Shown here in pieces: positions 56,501 through 64,000 of a stretch of 64,000 nt of DNA. The stretch is taken from the NCBI GenBank assembly GCA_035771165.1, contig JAWNZC010000473.1:4693001-4757000 (forward strand), given 5' to 3'. Source of the DNA: Paragorgia papillata. Lineage: Eukaryota; Cnidaria; Anthozoa; Scleralcyonacea; Coralliidae. The position numbers and the translations under genes were made by a program. Under the pieces are notes generated by a model. That model saw only the letters and a program-made list of their open reading frames with translations, had not been told where the DNA came from and ran no database searches. Position 1 is the first letter of the stretch. The number at the start of each line of letters is the position of its first letter.

Positions 56501-59500
56501 TCTTGTCTTGCATCTTGTCTTGTCTTGCATCTTGTCTTGTCTTGCATCTTGTCTTGTCTTGCATCTTGTCTTGCATCTTGTCTTGTCTTGTCTTGTCTTG
56601 CATCTTGTCTTGTCTTGCATCTTGTCTTGTCTTGCATCTTGTCTTGTCTTGCATCTTGTCTTGTCTTGTCTTGCATCTTGTCTTGTCTTGCATCTTGTCT
56701 TGTCTTGCATCTTGTCTTGTCTTGTCTTGTCTTGCATCTTGTCTTGTCTTGCATCTTGTCTTGTCTTGCATCTTGTCTTGTCTTGCATCTTGTCTTGTCT
56801 TGCATCTTGTCTTGTCTTGCATCTTGTCTTGTCTTGCATCTTGTCTTGTCTTGCATCTTGTCTTGTCTTGCATCTTGTCTTGTCTTGCATCTTGTCTTGT
56901 CTTGCATCTTGTCTTGTCTTGCATCTTGTCTTGTCTTGCATCTTATCTTGCATCTTGTCTTGTCTTGCATCTTGTCTTGTCTTGCAACTTGTCTTGTCTT
57001 GCATCTTGTCTTGTCTTGCATCTTGTCTTGTCTTGCATCTTGTTGTGTCTTGCATCTTGTCGTGTCTTGCATCTTGTCTTGTCTTGCATCTTGTCTTGTC
57101 TTGCATCTTGTCTTGTCTTGCATCTTGTCTTGTCTTGCATCTTGTCTTGTCTTGCATCTTGTCTTGTCTTGCATCTTGTCTTGTCTTGCATCTTGTCTTG
57201 TCTTGCATCTTGTCTTGTCTTGCATCTTGTCTTGGATTTTGTCTTGTCTTGTCTTGCATTTTGTCTTGTCTTGTCTTGTCTTGCATCTTGTCTTGTCTTG
57301 CATCTTGTCTTGTCTTCCATCCTGTCTTGTCTTGTCTTGTCTTGTCTTGCATCTTGTCTTGTCTTGTCTTGTCTTGCATCTTGTCTTGCATTTTGTCTTG
57401 TCTTGCATTTTGTCTTGTCTTGTCTTGCATCTTGTCTTGTCTTGCATCTTGTCTTGCATTTGTCTTGTTTTGTATTTTGTCTTGTCTTGTCTTGTCTTGT
57501 CTTGCATCTTGTCTTGCATTTTGTCTTGTCTTGCATTTTGTCTTGTCTTGCATCTTGTCTTGCATTTTGTCTTGTCTTGCATTTTGTCTTGTCTTGCATC
57601 TTGTCTTGCATTTTGTCTTGTCTTGCATTTTGTCTTGTCTTGCATCTTGTCTTGTCTTGCATCTTGCATCTTGTCTTGCATCTTGCATCTTGTCTTGCAT
57701 CTTGCATCTTGTCTTGTCTTGCATCTTGTCTTGTCTTCCATCTTGTCTTGTCTTGCATCTTGTCTTGTCTTGCATCTTGTCTTGTCTTGCATCTTGTCGT
57801 GTCTTGCATCTTGTCTTGTCTTGCATCTTGTCTTGTCTTGCATCTTGTCTTGTCTTGCATCTTGTCGTGTCTTGCATCTTGTCGTGTCTTGCATCTTGTC
57901 TTGTCTTGCATCTTGTCTTGTCTTGTCTTGCATCTTGTCTTGTCTTGCATCTTGTCTTGTCTTGCATCTTGTCTTGTATTGCATCTTGTCTTGTCTTGCA
58001 TCTTGTCTTGTCTTGCATCTTGTCTTGTCTTGCATCTTGTCTTGTCTTGCATCTTGTTTTGTCTTGCATCTTGTCTTGTCTTGCATCTTGTCTTGTCTTG
58101 CATCTTGTCTTGTCTTGCATCTTGTCTTGTCTTGCATCTTGTCTTGTCTTGCGTCTTGTCTTGTCTTGCGTCTTGTCTTGTCTTGCATCTTGTCTTGTCT
58201 TGCGTCTTGCATCTTGTCTTGCGTCTTGTCTTGTCTTGCATCTTGTCTTGTCTTGCATCTTGTCTTGTCTTGCATCTTGTCTTGTCTTGCATCTTGTCTT
58301 GTCTTGCATCTTGTCTTGTATTGCATCTTGTCTTGTCTTGCATCTTGTCTTGTATTGCATCTTGTCTTGTCTTGCATCTTGTCTTGTCTTGCATCTTGTT
58401 TTGTCTTGCATCTTGTCTTGTCTTGCATCTTGTCTTGTCTTGCATCTTGTCTTGTCTTGCATCTTGTCTTGTCTTGCGTCTTGTCTTGTCTTGCGTCTTG
58501 TCTTGTCTTGCATCTTGTCTTGTCTTGCGTCTTGCATCTTGTCTTGCGTCTTGTGTTGTCTTGCGTCTTGTCTTGTCTTGCGTCTTGTCTTGTCTTGTCT
58601 TGTCTTGTCTTGTCTTGTCTTGTCTTGTCTTGTCTTGTCTTGTCTTGTCTTGTCTTGTGTCTTGTCTTGTCTTGTCTTGCGTCTTGTCTTGTCTTGTCTT
58701 GCGTCTTGTCTTGTCTTGCGTCTTGTCTTGTCTTGCGTCTTGTCTTGTCTTGCATCTTGTCTTGTCTTGCGTCTTGCATCTTGTCTTGCGTCTTGTCTTG
58801 TATTGCATCTTGTCTTGTCTTGCATCTTGTCTTGTCTTGCATCTTGTCTTGTCTTGCATCTTGTCTTGTCTTGCATCTTGTTTTGTCTTGCATCTTGTCT
58901 TGTCTTGCATCTTGTCTTGTCTTGCATCTTGTCTTGTCTTGCATCTTGTCTTGTCTTGCATCTTGTCTTGTCTTGCATCTTGTCTTGTCTTGCATCTTGT
59001 CTTGTATTGCATCTTGTCTTGTCTTGCGTCTTGTCTTGTCTTGCATCTTGTCTTGTCTTGCATCTTGTTTTGTCTTGCATCTTGTCTTGTCTTGCATCTT
59101 GTCTTGTCTTGTCTTGCATCTTGTCTTGTCTTGCATCTTGTCTTGTCTTGCGTCTTGTCTTGTCTTGCGTCTTGTCTTGTCTTGCATCTTGTCTTGTCTT
59201 GCGTCTTGCATCTTGTCTTGCGTCTTGTGTTGTCTTGCGTCTTGTCTTGTCTTGCGTCTTGTCTTGTCTTGGTCTTGTCTTGTCTTGTCTTGTCTTGTCT
59301 TGTCTTGTCTTGTCTTGTCTTGTCTTGTCTTGTCTTGTCTTGTCTTGTCTTGTCTTGTCTTGTCTTGCGTCTTGTCTTGTCTTGTCTTGTCTTGCGTCTT
59401 GTCTTGTCTTCTCTTGCGTCTTGTCTTGTCTTGCGTCTTGTCTTGTCTTGCGTCTTGTCTTGTCTTGCATCTTGTCTTGTCTTGCGTCTTGCATCTTGTC

Positions 59501-62500
59501 TTGCGTCTTGTCTTGTCTTGCATCTTGTCTTGTCTTGCATCTTGTCTTGTCTTGCATCTTGTCGTGTCTTGCATCTTGTCTTGTCTTGCATCTTGTCTTG
59601 TCTTGCATCTTGTCTTGTCTTGCGTCTTGTCTTGTCTTGCGTCTTGTCTTGTCTTGCGTCTTGTCTTGTCTTGCGTCTTGTCTTGTCTTGTCTTGTCTTG
59701 TCTTGTCTTGTCTTGTCTTGCGTCTTGTCTTGTCTTGCGTCTTGTCTTGTCTTGCCTCTTGTCTTGTCTTGCATCTTGTCTTGTCTTGCATCTTGTCTTG
59801 TCTTGCATCTTGTCTTGTCTTGCATCTTGTCTTGTCTTGCATCTTGTTTTGTCTTGCATCTTGTCTTGTCTTGCATCTTGTCTTGTCTTGCATCTTGTCT
59901 TGTCTTGCATCTTGTCTTGTCTTGCATCTTGTCTTGTCTTGCATCTTGTTTTGTCTTGCATCTTGTCTTGTCTTGCATCTTGTCTTGTCTTGCATCTTGT
60001 CTTGTCTTGCATCTTGTCTTGTCTTGCGTCTTGTCTTGTCTTGCGTCTTGTCTTGTCTTGCATCTTGTCTTGTCTTGCGTCTTGCATCTTGTCTTTCGTC
60101 TTGTCTTGTCTTGCATCTTGTCTTGTCTTGCATCTTGTCTTGTCTTGCATCTTGTCTTGTCTTGCATCTTGTCTTGTCTTGCATCTTGTCTTGTATTGCA
60201 TCTTGTCTTGTCTTGCATCTTGTCTTGTCTTGCATCTTGTCTTGTCTTGCGTCTTGTCTTGTCTTGCGTCTTGTCTTGTCTTGCGTCTTGTCTTGTCTTG
60301 CGTCTTGTCTTGCGTCTTGTCTTGTCTTGTCTTGTCTTGTCTTGTCTTGTCTTGTCTTGTCTTGTCTTGTCTTGTCTTGCGTCTTGTCTTGTCTTGCGTC
60401 TTGTCTTGTCTTGCGTCTTGTCTTGTCTTGCCTCTTGTCTTGTCTTGCATCTTGTCTTGTCTTGCATCTTGTCTTGTCTTGCATCTTGTCTTGTCTTGCA
60501 TCTTGTCTTGTCTTGCATCTTGTCTTGTATTGCATCTTGTCTTGTCTTGCATCTTGTCTTGTCTTGCATCTTGTCTTGTCTTGCATCTTGTCTTGTCTTG
60601 TCTTGCATCTTGTCTTGTCTTGCATCTTGTTTTGTCTTGCATCTTGTCTTGTCTTGCATCTTGTCTTGTCTTGCATCTTGTCTTGTCTTGCATCTTGTCT
60701 TGTCTTGCGTCTTGTCTTGTCTTGCGTCTTGTCTTGTCTTGCATCTTGTCTTGTCTTGCGTCTTGCATCTTGTCTTGCGTCTTGTCTTGTCTTGCATCTT
60801 GTCTTGTCTTGCATCTTGTCTTGTCTTGCATCCAGTCTTGTCTTGCATCTTGTCTTGTCTTGCATCTTGTCTTGTATTGCATCTTGTCTTGTCTTGCATC
60901 TTGTCTTGTCTTGCATCTTGTCTTGTCTTGCATCTTGTCTTGTCTTGCATCTTGTTTTGTCTTGCATCTTGTCTTTTCTTGCATCTTGTCTTGTCTTGCA
61001 TCTTGTCTTGTCTTGCGTCTTGTCTTGTATTGCATCTTGTCTTGTCTTGCATCTTGTCTTGTCTTGCATCTTGTTTTGTCTTGCATCTTGTCTTGTCTTG
61101 CATCTTGTCTTGTCTTGCATCTTGTCTTGTCTTGCATCTTGTCTTGTCTTGCGTCTTGTCTTGTCTTGCGTCTTGTCTTGTCTTGTCTTGCGTCTTGTCT
61201 TGTCTTGTCTTGCGTCTTGTCTTGTCTTGCGTCTTGTCTTGTCTTGCGTCTTGTCTTGTCTTGCATCTTGTCTTGTCTTGCGTCTTGCATCTTGTCTTGC
61301 GTCTTGTCTTGTATTGCATCTTGTCTTGTCTTGCATCTTGTCTTGTCTTGCATCTTGTCTTGTCTTGCATCTTGTCTTGTCTTGCATCTTGTTTTGTCTT
61401 GCATCTTGTCTTGTCTTGCATCTTGTCTTGTCTTGCATCTTGTCTTGTCTTGCATCTTGTCTTGTCTTGCGTCTTGTCTTGTCTTGCGTCTTGTCTTGTC
61501 TTGCATCTTGTCTTGTCTTGCGTCTTGCATCTTGTCTTGCGTCTTGTCTTGTATTGCATCTTGTCTTGTCTTGCATCTTGTCTTGTCTTGCATCTTGTCT
61601 TGTCTTGCATCTTGTCTTGTCTTGCATCTTGTTTTGTCTTGCATCTTGTCTTGTCTTGCATCTTGTCTTGTCTTGCATCTTGTCTTGTCTTGCATCTTGT
61701 CTTGTCTTGCGTCTTGTCTTGTCTTGTCTTGCGTCTTGTCTTGTCTTGTCTTGCATCTTGTCTTGTCTTGCGTCTTGCATCTTGTCTTTCGTCTTGTCTT
61801 GTCTTGCATCTTGTCTTGTCTTGCATCTTGTCTTGTCTTGCGTCTTGTCTTGTCTTGCATCTTGTCTTGTCTTGCGTCTTGCATCTTGTCTTGCGTCTTG
61901 TCTTGTATTGCGTCTTGTCTTGTCTTGCATCTTGTCTTGTCTTGCATCTTGTCTTGTCTTGCATCTTGTCTTGTCTTGCATCTTGTTTTGTCTTGCATCT
62001 TGTCTTGTCTTGCATCTTGTCTTGTCTTGCATCTTGTCTTGTCTTGCATCTTGTCTTGTCTTGCGTCTTGTCTTGTCTTGCGTCTTGTCTTGTCTTGCAT
62101 CTTGTCTTGTCTTGCGTCTTGCATCTTGTCTTTCGTCTTGTCTTGTCTTGCATCTTGTCTTGTCTTGCATCTTGTCTTGTCTTGCATCTTGTCTTGTCTT
62201 GCATCTTGTCTTGTCTTGCATCTTGTCTTGTCTTGCATCTTGTCTTGTATTGCATCTTGTCTTGTCTTGCATCTTGTCTTGTCTTGCATCTTGTCTTGTC
62301 TTGCGTCTTGTCTTGTCTTGCGTCTTGTCTTGTCTTGCGTCTTGTCTTGTCTTGCCTCTTGTCTTGTCTTGCATCTTGTCTTGTCTTGCATCTTGTCTTG
62401 TCTTGCATCTTGTCTTGTCTTGCATCTTGTCTTGTCTTGCATCTTGTCTTGTATTGCATCTTGTCTTGTCTTGCATCTTGTCTTGTCTTGCATCTTGTCT

Positions 62501-64000
62501 TGTCTTGCATCTTGTCTTGTCTTGCATCTTGTCTTGTCTTGCATCTTGTTTTGTCTTGCATCTTGTCTTGTCTTGCATCTTGTCTTGTCTTGCATCTTGT
62601 CTTGTCTTGCATCTTGTCTTGTCTTGCGTCTTGTCTTGTCTTGCGTCTTGTCTTGTCTTGCATCTTGTCTTGTCTTGCGTCTTGCATCTTGTCTTTCGTC
62701 TTGTCTTGTCTTGCATCTTGTCTTGTCTTGCATCTTGTCTTGTCTTGCATCTTGTCTTGTCTTGCATCTTGTCTTGTCTTGCATCTTGTCTTGTCTTGCA
62801 TCTTGTCTTGTATTGCATCTTGTCTTGTCTTGCATCTTGTCTTGTCTTGCATCTTGTCTTGTCTTGCGTCTTGTCTTGTCTTGCGTCTTGTCTTGTCTTG
62901 CGTCTTGTCTTGTCTTGCCTCTTGTCTTGTCTTGCATCTTGTCTTGTCTTGCATCTTGTCTTGTCTTGCATCTTGTCTTGTCTTGCATCTTGTCTTGTCT
63001 TGCATCTTGTCTTGTATTGCATCTTGTCTTGTCTTGCATCTTGTCTTGTCTTGCATCTTGTCTTGTCTTGCATCTTGTCTTGTCTTGCATCTTGTCTTGT
63101 CTTGCATCTTGTTTTGTCTTGCATCTTGTCTTGTCTTGCATCTTGTCTTGTCTTGCATCTTGTCTTGTCTTGCGTCTTGTCTTGTCTTGCGTCTTGTCTT
63201 GTCTTGCGTCTTGTCTTGTCTTGCATCTTGTCTTGTCTTGCGTCTTGCATCTTGTCTTGCGTCTTGTCTTGTCTTGCATCTTGTCTTGTCTTGCATCTTG
63301 TCTTGTCTTGCATCCAGTCTTGTCTTGCATCTTGTCTTGTCTTGCATCTTGTCTTGTATTGCATCTTGTCTTGTCTTGCATCTTGTCTTGTCTTGCATCT
63401 TGTCTTGTCTTGCATCTTGTCTTGTCTTGCATCTTGTTTTGTCTTGCATCTTGTCTTGTCTTGCATCTTGTCTTGTCTTGCATCTTGTCTTGTCTTGCGT
63501 CTTGTCTTGTATTGCATCTTGTCTTGTCTTGCATCTTGTCTTGTCTTGCATCTTGTTTTGTCTTGCATCTTGTCTTGTCTTGCATCTTGTCTTGTCTTGC
63601 ATCTTGTCTTGTCTTGCATCTTGTCTTGTCTTGCGTCTTGTCTTGTCTTGCGTCTTGTCTTGTCTTGCGTCTTGTCTTGTCTTGTCTTGCGTCTTGTCTT
63701 GTCTTGTCTTGCGTCTTGTCTTGTCTTGCGTCTTGTCTTGTCTTGCGTCTTGTCTTGTCTTGCATCTTGTCTTGTCTTGCGTCTTGCATCTTGTCTTGCG
63801 TCTTGTCTTGTATTGCATCTTGTCTTGTCTTGCATCTTGTCTTGTCTTGCATCTTGTCTTGTCTTGCATCTTGTCTTGTCTTGCATCTTGTTTTGTCTTG
63901 CATCTTGTCTTGTCTTGCATCTTGTCTTGTCTTGCATCTTGTCTTGTCTTGCATCTTGTCTTGTCTTGCGTCTTGTCTTGTCTTGCGTCTTGTCTTGTCT
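53560..64000. repeat. TCTTG-based satellite, >10.4 kb
   Basis: Built from TCTTG pentamers and a 17-bp unit, CATCTTGTCTTGTCTTG, with CGT, CCT, TATTG, TTTTG and GTGTC variants. Pure (TCTTG)n tracts lie at 53770-53925, 54365-54750 and 55230-55540, each preceded by TTGCATTTGTCTTGTTTTGT. In the right half, variant patterns repeat with periods of 240 bp (61261-61490 against 61501-61730, identical over about 200 bp by eye) and about 560 bp. Neither strand's unit contains frequent stops, so ORFs up to 3,478 codons (MQDKTRCKTRQDARQDK repeats) arise; these are artefacts. The array continues past the window end. Confidence 0.98.

Noticed and set aside
53466..63954. Giant ORFs of 985, 2325, 3270 and 3478 codons on the minus strand, and a 967-codon ORF on the plus strand
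   Set aside because: All are stop-free translations of the TCTTG satellite in different frames; no unique sequence, start context or splice structure.
53563..64000. CRISPR-like array of regular repeats
   Set aside because: Continuous short tandem satellite without unique spacers in a eukaryotic context.

Overview
The window looks like a nuclear genomic segment from a marine invertebrate, most likely an anthozoan cnidarian such as a coral or sea anemone (inference). It is AT-rich, its genes have GT-AG introns, and it is packed with DNA-transposon remnants, foldback hairpins and satellite DNA. Gene types common in cnidarian genomes are present: tandem-MYND/DUF4470 proteins, a P2X7-ballast-domain protein and a THAP-domain transposase. 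There are no bacterial features, operons or CRISPR arrays.

Layout. 1-4.3 kb: transposon debris, including a decayed LINE 3' end, a TIR element and two opposed tRNA-derived SINEs. 4.3-27.6 kb: a large, aged inverted duplication with its axis near 14.84 kb. Each arm carries one two-exon MYND/DUF4470 gene, transcribed outward from a shared palindromic intergenic region. Copy A (minus strand) is intact in reading frame, with a predicted 589 aa. Copy B (plus strand) is broken by a 716-bp hAT-like insertion with an exact 8-bp target duplication. The introns hold different insertions: a 4.2-kb element bounded by arrays of CCTATAGG palindromes in copy A, and a LINE, a Mutator-like element nested in a hairpin element, and others in copy B. 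27.8-32.2 kb: a decayed PIF/Harbinger element with both genes damaged. 32.6-37.7 kb: the last four exons of a ZPR1-type zinc finger gene (plus strand), with its N-terminal exons not found here. Its introns are loaded with MITEs and a second Mutator-like element. 38-43.2 kb: a series of foldback and TIR elements and a 21-bp minisatellite. 43.2-49.0 kb: an apparently intact two-gene DNA transposon. 49.0-51.4 kb: AATTTGC repeats and unremarkable AT-rich sequence. 51.6-64.0 kb: pentanucleotide satellites TTGTA, TTGTG and TTGTC. The last runs about 10.4 kb to the edge of the window with higher-order structure, and the giant ORFs across it are artefacts.

The most interesting unit is the 43.2-49.0 kb element. 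A 13-exon THAP transposase gene (984 aa predicted, every splice phase consistent) converges on a 3-exon gene for a 218-aa P2X7-ballast-domain protein. Both lie between related inverted arms that each place a TGACGTCA palindrome upstream of one of the genes. This suggests that the ballast-domain protein is a second, element-encoded gene of a Kolobok-like transposon.
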